This document shows, in pieces, positions 38,001 to 64,000 of a stretch of 64,000 bases of DNA. The stretch is from Mesorhabditis belari. Its lineage: Eukaryota > Nematoda > Chromadorea > Rhabditida > Rhabditidae. A model generated the notes under the pieces. The model saw only the letters and a program-made list of their open reading frames with translations, did no database searches and was not told where the DNA came from. Each line of letters starts with the position of its first letter. Position 1 is the first letter of the stretch. Where the stretch lies: contig CAUEEP010000883.1 in NCBI GenBank assembly GCA_958450365.1, positions 240,001 to 304,000 of the forward strand, read 5' to 3'. Position numbers and translations under genes: made by a program.

Positions 38001-41000
38001 CGAAACAAATGGCCTAACTTTTGGGGACTAAATTTTGGAAAGTTTTGCTTTTCACTTGTTGAGTAACTAGTTTTTGAAAATTTTTTATATTTCCATCACG
38101 TATTTACTCAAATTTTATCCGATACATCCAATTTTATCCAATTCAATACAGTAGTGAAAATTGCTGAATTTATGCAAGATTATGTGCTTCAATATTCATT
38201 AAAGCTTTATGTTTAGAAAGGCTTGGCAAGCTCTCGGACAACTAGGACGTGAAGAAGCAATGGCCGGATTTGTTTTCCTTCTTGACAGAGTTTGTTTGAT
38301 TTCATTTTTTAAAAATAGTATTTTAGGTTTGCCCTCCTTTCAAACAATTCATGCTCGATTCAATAGAAGCACCAAATAACAAGTGAGATAAAATTTGATT
38401 TTCCAATGGGATATTCATTCTCTAATTTGCCCTGGATGAATGTTCATTAGCGCATAGAATCCAAACATTTCACACAGCAGGAATTTTGTCGATTGGGGCG
38501 CATGTTCTTTTCGGGGGCAAAGGAAGGGGGACCCGAGAAGGGAGGCTGCCTCATCGCTTCCATAAAAGAGCGAGGGAGAGTGGGCGGCTGTGGGGCAGAG
38601 AAAAGACTCGGATCAATTCCAGTGTGTGGCCGTCCGACTATCAGCCCGTCGCGTCCCCATTCATTTTCACACTCTGTATTTTGCGACTCTTTCAATTTCA
38701 GTTTTGCCGATGATCGATGCTTTTTAGTGCAAACCCCTGTTACTAGAACCTTTTGAAGTTGGGCTTTATCCAAAATCTATGGTCTTGGTTCTCTTAAACA
38801 ATAGATAGGCACCCGAGTCGGAACTTCTAGCGTTATTGGCTACTGGCTCAAATTATTTTGAAGAGGGTGTTCAACTTTCAGAGCTGAAGAGGCAGAACTT
38901 CGAGTATTGAACGGTCAACGAGAAAGCCAACGACCCGGCACTCATCAAGAACCACAAATCGATTACCAAGTCTACGAAGCTCAACGGTAAGCCAATCTTT
39001 TTATGGCAGGTTACTCATACATTTTAGGAAACAAATCCAAGAGGCCCTCAACACGCAAACTTATCATCAATTCTTGGCTTACGCTCAGCAACAGATTCCC
39101 AGCAATCCAGAACAGGTACCTTTTTTTATTCTAAAGAATTTCGAGTCCAAGTGGGCGTCGTTATTACCTAATCCAGAAAATATGGTTTTTGAAAAAGACA
39201 TTCTCAACGATAATTCATCGCTATGGCAACTTGCCGAGTTATTGTATTATTGGCTTAGGGGGCATTGTATTCATTTTCCGAGCAATTTTTGGAAATCATA
39301 AAAACAGGAATTTTGTGCTGCTTTAAATTATTTATTTACATACCAGTTTTGCAATCAATATTTGAGCAAAAAGCAATTAAGACTTTCAATAGACTTTCCT
39401 ACTGTATTGGTAGCATTAATGGGGCTATCGAAGAATCTGAATGTAGTTTGAGACAATTTCGTCAATATTTTCCGAGATTGAAGATTGTGTAGCGTAAACA
39501 ACAAGCTAAAAACTCGGTCTTGACGGCTATTTTCAAATTCCTTTTCACCTTTTTGTTTTCTTCTAGGTTCTCTCTTTGATCCTCCGTTGCACTTATGCAT
39601 TGATCGACGGAGGAATAGTTCTGATTTTTTAACGTTAGTGCATTATGCAGTCCAAGTATTGCCATATCATCAATCTATAACATATCGAATTGCTTTTCCA
39701 TTTAATGACTCACTTTTCTATTGTTCGATACATCAAGAACCGATAGCTTTTGAATGTTGCTCATATGGGAAATAGCCGACACCCCTTTGCTGAAACTAGG
39801 TCTATTAAGAGACCATCTTTCTTACGGCAACCTGGAAATTTTGGGGCAGCCATTAACGCTCAAATAAGAAAGCTCTTGTTGAGTGGAGGCTATGGCAAAG
39901 AGCACTTCATCAGTCATCATTGTGCTTCCAGTCAAATCGAGCTAAAGAAATGTGACTTCTCATTTGATTTCTCCGACTTACTGTTTCAATTTGATTTCTT
40001 TGCAACGCATGCATTATAGCCTCATGGCTCACATTGTTGCACCGAGATATTCTAAATTTAAATTTTCAAATCTGACCTGAAGTTTCTACCTCAAAATTTT
40101 TAGAAGTCCCATATCAAAAATCGAAAATAGGTCTTCGTCGATCAGATTGGAATTGTCTGTTATCTCGAGTTCCACGAGACTATGACAGTGGTCTAGTGCG
40201 TTAAACCCGAAGACGTTTTGGCATTTGGCGATGGATAGGATTTTAAGCTTTTGTAGGTTACTCAATATTGCCTGAAGACCCTCTTCAGTAAGCGCTCGAA
40301 CTTCCTAAAAAATTCTGATTGCTTGAATTTTGGGGCGTAACTTACTCTCAACTTGAGTTCTTTCATAGCTTCTATCTGACCGAGAAACTCAACGATGTAG
40401 TTATCGTTAGGAACATGGCTGATTCTAAGTGTCTTCAATTCTTTCAGCTCCACCAACATTGAAATCATCTCATCTAAAGTAGCCTATATAATCGCCTTAT
40501 ATTTTTTTGAACCATTGAGTAGCACTGGCGATGGATACATGAAAAGCTCTTTAAGCTTTTGTTGTTTTCCCAACAAAGATAGCAATGAAGAGTTTGACAT
40601 CTCTCGAAGAGCTGTGCTTATATCGAGCGACCTGTAAAGTTTGTTGTTCGGTTGAAAATCAATTGAAACAAACTGCAGGGTACCGGTGATGTCATGTAAT
40701 TGATTTAGGATGTATTTTGATTGAGCCCGCATATTAAGACGCCGGAGCTTTTTCATGCGATCAAAGTATCGCGTGATCTGCAATAGTTTTGACCCTCTTT
40801 ACTTTCTTCCCAACCTACCAATTTGCTGGCATTTGGATCCACCCAACTTGTGTCTTCGAGAGAAAACACCTCCAAATTATCGGCCACTTCTTCGAGAATC
40901 GCACTGATATCACCATGAATAATAACGGCTCCTAGATCAAGTACCCGTAAACGGTAACAGTAGCTAAATTTTCTAGTATTTTGAGGATCGCCAATGAAAA

Positions 41001-44000
41001 CACCTAGCAATTGTGTCGGAAACTCCTTGAGTGATTTTCATCCATCTACCACCAAGTGATAGCTCTTCAAGATAGGGTCCACAACGCTCCAAAATCCCGA
41101 TTGTAGTCGGCTCGAAGGAGAGGCTGTCCTAAATTTCTACTTCTTTTTTGAATTCAAGCTCATTTTACTTGTTGGTAATAGTCGGTGTTTGCAGTCTTGA
41201 GGAATTTTGATATGTCGATTGATCGAATATCCGTGTTAATCGAGTATCTCAACAATACTCCCCGCCATTTTCGACAAACCGCCTCGAATTTCACCCGTTC
41301 CGCAAAGTGTAGATAGTGAAAAATTATAGAGAGACAATCCGAATCCAAAATGTAGATTGACATTTTCTAAATTGTGGATAAAAATGACGTCTTAAAAACT
41401 TTAGGATATTAAAGCAAAAGTCAAACGAGAAATTTTTGTTTTGAAGGTAAACAGTGAGTAACTTTTTCAGGATGAACCCGAATTTTATGATAAAATCATA
41501 AAAGCTAAATGAACGCTATAATTAGGGGCGCGTGGAGTGAAAGTTCCCGAAAGCATTTTGCGAGATCTCGAGAGTAGAAAGGGGGCGGTTTGCAAATATC
41601 CCCCTATCCTCGGGCGTGACATATCACTCTCGTTTGTATTTCTCTCAGCTGAGCCTTTAGCCGACTTTCTTTTTCTTTGATAACAACGTGAGGTTAAAAG
41701 GATTTTAGCCTTTACGTAGGGTTAGAGGGTTTCGGCCTTCGATTCTTAAAAATATAAAATATTTGGATGCCTGTTTAGAAACACAAAAGAACACCTTTCA
41801 AGGAGCTTCTAACTTTAATAAGTTGCCCATGCTATTGGGTGTTAAAATGAAAAAGGGAAATGGCTGTTGTTATTTGGATGGATCTCGAAATCTCGAAAGA
41901 ATGGGTCATAACTCGATCAGCAAAATTGTGAACTTGCGGCTGGATGGGGTTCTGTCAGCTGTTCGTACACATATCTCTGTTGTCCTTTTGCTCGCACACA
42001 CACCGTGAGTGCAAAAGAGCAACGCGTGATCATCACTCGTTCAGATGACCACTTGAGAATTTCGAACTTTGAGTCTTGTGATTGAGAAAAGGTCAAATTT
42101 TGATGATTGATTGGAAATGATAAAGTTTTGGGAGCATAGCTTCCTAACATGGTTGATGAATAAAAAATGACAAGAACATAGATTTCAATAATAACAAGCC
42201 ACCAAGTCTAAAAGCAGGCTAGCTGAATAACTGACCAAAAAATAAAGAATCGAAAAAGTAACGCAAATAATAATAAATATTTAAAGTGAACTTTGAAGTG
42301 ATAAATTGAACCCTGACAAAAGTGCTGATTTGAGCGGAGATTTTCAATGTTCAGTGGTCAAGGGCTTCTCCACTTATAAAAAAGAGTTTGTGGAATCTGT
42401 GCGCAAATCCCAAGAGTTTTTGGGTTACTCTCGAGTCAGTGGTCGATCCCCCTCGTGTGGCACCTTTGACGCCCGAGCCCCCTCCCCTTTCCACTGTAAA
42501 TAGGGAGTGGCGGAGACAACAAGAGCCTTCACTGAGAACTCAAGAACATTTGATGAATTGAAAGGAATTGTCTTTCTCTTGTTGTTTGCCAAGATTTCAG
42601 CCAGTTTTAATTTGAAGCTCGGATTACAAGATTTAGCTAAAGGGCTATAAGGAGTTGAACATTGAGCTATGGAAAAAATTGGAACATATGGATGTGGATT
42701 GTAATAATGAGTGGAGATTTTGACTAGTAGAGCTTGGTTGTTTACAAGCCTATCTTAATTGAAACTAAACTAGACAAGACAATGCCATCACTTATAATTT
42801 TGAAAATCTAGCAACAATAATTCTTTTACAGCAAGAAGCTTTGATCAAACAGCTACAGGAGCAGCACTATCAACAATACATGGCGCAAGTGTATGCTCAA
42901 CACGCTCAACAGGCAAAGGTGATACTATTTATGTTTTATTTGAAATTCATACCCTCAGGGACAGAATAGCGAAGATGGCACTCCACAACACCTTGCTCAA
43001 AATGGAAAACGAACAATTGTCGACGAAGAGAAGGCTCGGGATGATGATAGTGATGTGAGCGACGAAGAACCGGGCGATGATTTACCTTGTGAGTTTGAGT
43101 TTCCATGCTAAACTCCTGGAAGATCCAGATGAGCTGCTTTTAGCTTTACCTCCACAGAATGCCTCAAATATTGTAAACACGGATCTTATAAAAGACCTAC
43201 ACGATATCCATATCACAACCACCGATTTTGTTGAGTCGCCGGTAAATCCGAGTGATTTATTGAATGACCCGACCAATTTATCTCTATCACAAATTTCCTA
43301 TCACAATGAGACGACCAATGAAGATATCATGCCCGAGAATCATCTCGATTATGTGGCTCCTGAAAAAGGTGTACGCGTGGTCTCTCGTTTCCCTTCTACA
43401 TCTTTCTCTGGGGTTGATTTGGTTGGCTAAAAACTTTAGAACTATCTGAATTTGAAGTAATGTAAGTTCTGATTTCACTTCACTAACCGCCAACCAATCC
43501 TCCTTTATTAAGAGGCACTCTTTGGCTAAACTCTGTTCTAACGCACCAAATCAAAACTTTCGTAGAATTAATAACTTTCTATTCTGCGTATGTGAAAATA
43601 AAACAATTTCCTTCAAGTATCTTCTATTCACGCCCAAATGGGACTCTTCTGTCATTGTAGGTTGCCTATCAAAGTGAAAATTGAAATGCTATCAAAGTGT
43701 ACATACAAGCGTTTTGTAGATCGAGAATTCCCTGAGATTTCTAATGGCTTTTTGTGTTGCATCACTGACATAAAGCCACTTATCCTATGCTAAAATGCTT
43801 TTTGAATTTTAAAAAGCATGCTCTTTTTTTCTCGGGAACGCATGCTTTCTGAAATAAAAGTTTTAGTAGAAGGTCTGTATTCTAGGGAAACTTGATATCC
43901 CAAAATCAAAATACTGGTTGTACAGTTATTTGTAAATGTATTGTACCCCCTACTCATCACCGTTGATATTTTTACCAATCACTGAATTTCTTTTTTTTTG

Positions 44001-44958
44001 AAAATATCAACGGTGACTTTTGTAAATATTGTCTTTTATGGGTGTCGAACTTAATTTGCTTTTAAAATAACGAAGTTCGATGCTCGGTTAGAAAAGTAAC
44101 TGTAATTTGTGGTTTTAGCGAATCCCAACATTGCGCCAGCATCACTGTGGAATCGACAAGATATTGTGGAATTTAAAGCAGCAATCAAAAAAGATGGACC
44201 GGAAGGAATAATCAAAGTTGGACATGGAGAAACCGTAACTGTAAGTGATTCAACACTCAATAATTGGGTCTTCTGAAGTTATGGAGTATTACCGTATTGC
44301 ACTTTTTAAATTTAGGTTCGAGTTCCAACTCATGAAGAAGGCACATGTCTTTTCTGGGAGTTTGCCACTGATCACTATGATATCGGTTTCGGCGTGCTTT
44401 TTGAGTGGAGTATTTCGGACACCAATCAGGTAAATCAACCATATTTTAAATTATACATCGAGTTTTGTTTTAGGTTTCCGTTCATGTATCAGAGTCATCC
44501 GATGAAGAACCCGACGAAGAAGGAGAAAATGCTGCGGCTGGTGGTGGCGGTGAAGGAGTCCCAAACCCGGCAGGAGGATCCCCGGGTAAGGGATAGGTTT
44601 TTGAGTAATTTACGTTCTTTTTGCAGGTGATGTTGAATCGGGTAGTCCTCGCCAAATTCGTCACCGTGATCCAAACAAACCACGTCAAGATGAGATCATT
44701 CCGGTCTATCGTCGCGATTGTCATGAAGAGGTAAGGTTTAGTTTGGCCTTAAAATTTATAAGGTATGCGAATTTTAAAAATGTTCTTACATTCTAAAAGA
44801 ATTCGATAGCTCAGATGCAAGGATGTAATCATGTTTTTTAGGTTTATGCTGGCTCCCATCAATATCCTGGTCGTGGTGTTTATCTTCTCAAATTCGACAA
44901 TTCCTATTCATTGTGGCGCAGCAAGAATTTGTATTATCGTGTCTATTATAGCAAGTAA
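35080..44958 (+). CDS. ACBD3: Golgi protein ACBD3/GCP60 (acyl-CoA-binding and GOLD domains)
   Basis: Exons include 35080-35179, 35545-35615, 35835-35905, 38217-38289, 38327-38382, 38882-38986, 39028-39115, 42832-42918, 42959-43088, 44119-44240, 44316-44429, 44474-44585, 44627-44730 and 44842-44958. The N-terminus is an acyl-CoA-binding-like domain ([45 protein letters not shown]). A Gln-rich segment ([18 protein letters not shown]) and an acidic linker lead to the GOLD domain ([84 protein letters not shown] end). Known ACBD3 is a Golgi scaffold that binds giantin and PI4KB. Two introns are very long (35906-38216 and 39116-42831). Confidence 0.96.
35906..38216 (+). other. Large intron of ACBD3
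   Basis: The 2.3 kb hold no exon that I can support on either strand and no clear foldback. A few patches (about 36200-36450, 36600-36860 and 37320-37640) are open over 200-320 bases but show only low-complexity leucine/serine/phenylalanine or basic translation, typical of chance frames in pyrimidine-rich intron sequence. Confidence 0.5.
39116..42831 (+). other. Very large ACBD3 intron containing a nested gene
   Basis: Apart from the F-box gene at 40086-41363 on the - strand, the intron shows no coding exon. The section 41500-41700 is locally GC-richer and may be the promoter area of the nested gene. 42400-42560 is C-rich and holds no gene. Confidence 0.55.
40086..41363 (-). CDS. F-box and leucine-rich repeat protein nested in an ACBD3 intron
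   Basis: Exon 1 (41169-41363) encodes an F-box right at the N-terminus: [20 protein letters not shown] followed by [13 protein letters not shown]. Later exons (from 41128, and others to the stop at 40086-40088) encode irregular leucine-rich repeats such as [90 protein letters not shown] and [13 protein letters not shown]. One intron is only about 41 nt. The architecture is that of substrate receptors of SCF ubiquitin ligases (FBXL type). The orthologue and target are unknown. The entire gene lies within the host intron on the opposite strand. Confidence 0.85.
43123..43368 (+). other. Possible cassette exon of ACBD3
   Basis: Between the exons ending 43088 and starting 44119 an acidic, protein-like frame reads [17 protein letters not shown] through [12 protein letters not shown] and ends before a GTGTAC donor. 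If taken as an exon from 43123 to 43368 it keeps phase on both sides (1 and 1), so it could be included or skipped. Against it, the intron before would be only 34 nt and its acceptor GGAAG is weak. Confidence 0.35.
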
Positions 44959-47538
44959 GCCTCTTTTGTGTTCAATTTCTCGGCATGTTTCTGATGGAAC
45001 TCTTTTGATGACATCTTTGCAATTCTCTTCTCATTTATCTCGAGAGATGTTTATGCTGTGATAGATTTTTCCCCTAGAAGCTAATCATTTTCTAATACGC
45101 TTTTACACCAGTCATTATTTTTTTATATCAGACTCCCTTGTATTAATATTTTTTTTCTTAATCAAAGAGTTTTTCGGTTACAGATTTTTCGTAGTTGTTG
45201 TGAATTTTTTTGTATGTGCATCACAATTTCATCGTGCTAATATTTCTCGACCACCCCAATTCTTGTTTCGATGAGTCATCCGTTGTGCGGCTTCGAATTA
45301 TACATACTTTGAAGATTGAGCGGAGCTTGTTTAGATCTAAAAACAAATTCTATTTAGTGTTCAACTAATGTTTCTTTAATCTAATCAATTTCCAGTTTTT
45401 AAATGATGGGCACTGATTTGGTAGATTTAGAGTTCTTTAGAACAAAACTGCTCCACTCAAATTCACAAATGGCGTTGATTCTTTCTTTACCTTTACTCAT
45501 CCCTTTTCCCAAGTAAAGTGCACAACTTGCGATATCAAATACGGTTTTAGAGAACTTCTATTTATGCTTACCGTTTCTTTTTTTTTTTGCTCTCTCCGTT
45601 TCTTTCTATACTTTTCTTCATTTGTGCAAGATCGGTTCACCCATTTCCCCCGTTTTTTTCGAGCGTCTTGCTGTGTATATTTTTCGAGGAATAAACTGTG
45701 TTTTGATAAAAAGGAAAAATCTTTATTGCACATTTCAGAATTCATTTCAATTTTGGGTTTATTTTCTTTTGATTAAGAACCTCGTTTCGAATCAATTTGG
45801 CACGATTTTTGTGGAGTCAATGGGGAAAGCTTTACACAAAATACAGAAACATTTTAGGATGAGCTCAAAATTTGTGTGAAAATGGCACAAAAAAAATCAG
45901 AATTTCTCATATTTTCCCTACAAATACCCATGAAAATGCAAAAAAAAATGAAATACAAATGAAAAAAAGAAAAATTTTCGAGCAATCTCAGTGTGTGACA
46001 AAGCGAAATTTTCATTTTTCTGTTAGCACCAAAAAAATTCTTATTGAGTAAATTGTTTTTGCGCATAAATTAAGGCTGTTTAAACGGGGAAAGGACAATA
46101 AAATGGTGAATTGAGAAGAAAAGAAATTTGATTTGATTTGACTCTGGAATTTTTGAGGGTTTTTTTGTGTGACTGACTAGTGTCTTCAGGGGGGCGGGGG
46201 GAGGGGGAACTCGTTTCAGAGAAAGAACTAATCAGGGAAAATTCTCAGGTTACCCTGACCATTTGAAATTAAATAGCAATCAGCTAGGTACCATTCGAAA
46301 GACCGGAAGTTTTAGAGTTAGAATTTTGCCTTTTTAAAATTGCTAAATGAGAAATCCGAGTACTCAAAAATGGTGTCAAAGTTGAAAAAAAAAGGACGAC
46401 TTTTTTTTTTTTTTTTTTGAATTTCTGACACTTGTGTTTAGAATCCAAAAAATTTAAACAAATTTATTTATTTTCGATTTTCGAATTTCTTATATGATCT
46501 TTTTTGTTTCTTATAAAAAAAATAATCGTTTTAAATAGTTTAGAAGTCAAGTTTTCGTCGAAAAAGACTTGCTATCTTCTATTCTTACTATTTTGCTATA
46601 AATACTTTAAAATGTATGCTTTAAAAGAGCGTTTTCAATGGTACTTATTTCATTCCAAAAGGCCCGGGTTCAAAAACCTGAAAATGTTCCCTTGTGAAAT
46701 AAAAAGAAAAGCTATGTTCTTTTTTTGGCTGACTTTTCTAAAAAGCCAAAAGGCAGCTATCGTAATCCACCCGTTCATTTTCATTCCCAATTTTGGTATC
46801 ATTGAGTGAAGATTCCTCATCGAATCTACCGTATTTTCTCTAATAGTAGTGCACTCCGCCGGGCTTTGGTTGTTGGTTTAGTTGGTTGAATAGAGTTGGT
46901 GACTATTTTACGGTTTCCAAGCTTTCACAGAAGCTGAACACTCAAATCCCCACAAGATCTCATCGTCAGCTCCATTTTCCGACCCCACATCGATAGGTTC
47001 TGATAAGCGGTTCTCGAGATTTCGAGGAATTTCGGCGACGCTCATGGTGCACTACTATTAGAGAGAATACGGTAGTTATACCCTAAGCAGGCAAAAAGAC
47101 AGGCTACAGTCAGCTAGCCAGATCTAGAGTCAGCTCTGACTATTCTCTATTTTCTCTATGGCTCGCCGGGTTGCACTACTATTAGAGAAAATACGGTAAC
47201 AAAAATTGAGCTGATTAAATGAAAACTGGCGGTAGGGTTACGGTAGTATAGAAAATAGATGCCTTTTAGAAAATGTGCATCTCTCGAAAATCAATTTTCT
47301 AACAACATTTGATTTGATTACGATTTTGACGAGGTTCTCGGGAAGTTCAAAAACGTGTAGCGTTTCCTTCTGAAAATTTTAGTTTCAAATTTTCTAAAAC
47401 ATAAAATCCAACAGAAATTCGCATTTTCCACATGCTGTTAAATGCAACAAAAGAGTTTTTTTTTTTTGACTAAACCTAGCTAAATAATAATTCTTTTGAG
47501 CGTCACACTCATCTCACACCTTTTTTGCTTGTGAAATT
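44959..47538. other. Convergent intergenic region between ACBD3 and TTBK
   Basis: It contains the ACBD3 3' UTR, long T tracts (18 T at about 46400-46418), a G-rich tract GGGGGGCGGGGGGAGGGGG at about 46189-46207 and one foldback element (46827-47074) with a further half copy near 47165-47202. Several open frames are AT-driven and carry no family features. Confidence 0.5.
46827..47074. repeat. Foldback MITE, TACCGTATT family
   Basis: The left end reads TACCGTATTTTCTCTAATAG and the right end CTATTAGAGAGAATACGGTA. The interior (with CTTATCAGAACC in reverse and ACCGTAAAATAG-like motifs) recurs at 53920-54370 and 54560-54990. A second end lies at about 47165-47202. Confidence 0.8.
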
Positions 47539-63298
<15,760 letters not shown>

Positions 63299-63546
63299 CT
63301 GGAAAAAAAAAGCTTGAAATTTGAACAAAATTTGAACAAAACAAAACTAATCGAAAAATTATTTAGTTTAAAACTTGAATACTTTAAATATTTCCATGTC
63401 TAGTACGGTACGGTATGTCTAGTAGGGTAAGCTCACCGGTACATTACCGGACACAATTTCCTCAAAAATTAATTACCTCTGCAAAAGGTAAATGCAAAAA
63501 AAAGAGAGATTTGTAAAGAGAGAAATAAAGTAACATTGAAAATCTA

Positions 63547-64000
63547 TTAGGTTGTCCGGAAATAAATGAGCGTTTTCAACTTGAATATTTAAAATACCAT
63601 AACTTGATCCAAACAAAACTTTATTAATCGAAATAAGAACCATTACAATTAACACATTCTTGCCAACGAGAAACAAGTTTATTTATGCCGGTAGCATAGA
63701 AATCCGGGCTTCTGGTGGCGATAAAGTCGGCGAAGGCGTTTTTGGCATCGTCTTGAGTTTTGAAGCATTTCTCCCGGAGAGAGTTGTCAAGGTGCTTGAA
63801 AAAGTGGTAGTCGGTAGGCGAGAGGTCCGGCGAATATGGCGGGTGAGGCAAAGTTTCGTAGCTCAGTTCGTTCAGCTTTTGCAGGCTCGGTTGTGCGACG
63901 TGCGGACGAGCGTTGTCGTGGAGAAGAATTGGACCTTTTCTGTTGACCAATGCCGGGCACATTCGCCGCAATTTCTGGTGCATTTCGTCGATTTGTTGGC
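63547..64000 (-). mobile_element. Mariner-type transposon, cut by the right edge
   Basis: A terminal sequence TTAGGTTGTCCGGAAATAAA begins at a TA at about 63547. The - strand frame from the edge to the stop at 63624 encodes the C-terminal half of a mariner transposase: LLHDNARPHVA and YSPDLSPTDYHFFKHL hold the second and third catalytic aspartates with 34 residues between them, the D34D signature. QQIDEMHQKL precedes it in frame, so the protein continues beyond the window. The visible part has no stop or frameshift, hence the copy may be young. It lies in the intron or upstream part of TTBK. Confidence 0.93.

Overview
The window is a nematode nuclear genome segment, most likely a free-living rhabditid relative of Caenorhabditis. 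I infer this from dense AT-rich sequence, many short GT-AG introns of about 40-60 nt ending in TTTTAG or TTTCAG, start codons sitting a few bases after such acceptors (the pattern of spliced-leader trans-splicing), tightly packed co-directional genes that look like operons, interstitial TTAGGC-type telomere-like hexamers, and abundant foldback (MITE-like) repeats. No bacterial or viral genes were seen.

Left part (1-8021, + strand): a 5'-truncated GID8 (CTLH/GID ubiquitin ligase subunit) followed by a divergent GSK3-like kinase, both with introns carrying palindromic repeats. 8022-15206 is an accessory region on the - strand: three tandem paralogues of a trypsin-fold (PA-clan-like) protein in different stages of decay, an inverted exon fragment of the same family, and several insertions.

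15207-20437 (+) is a probable four-gene operon: a MEA1-like acidic protein, GTF2F2 (TFIIF beta), QTRT2 (queuine tRNA-ribosyltransferase accessory subunit) and COA8 (cytochrome oxidase assembly). 20600-22179 (-) encodes a secreted cysteine-rich antistasin/Kunitz-like protein. 23548-31833 (-) is a second probable operon in the order USP8, eIF1, GTF2H2 (TFIIH p44); a small + strand gene lies inside the last intron of eIF1. ORC5 (32582-34636, +) is divergent from USP8. ACBD3/GCP60 (35080-44958, +) has very long introns, one of which holds a complete F-box/leucine-rich gene on the other strand.

47539-63298 (-) is the 3' two thirds of a tau-tubulin kinase (TTBK) gene whose 5' end lies beyond the window. 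Its introns are packed with minisatellites, tRNA-derived SINE-like repeats and foldback elements sharing TACCGTA-type termini. A mariner transposase cut by the right edge lies in or upstream of its 5' part.

Exon models were made by eye from reading frame, splice dinucleotides and family similarity remembered in general terms. Internal exon limits of the well-conserved genes should be close; first and last exons of divergent genes are less sure. The most unusual parts are the decaying protease-like triplication, the telomere-like tracts inside an intronic foldback, and a foldback element whose end has grown into a minisatellite.
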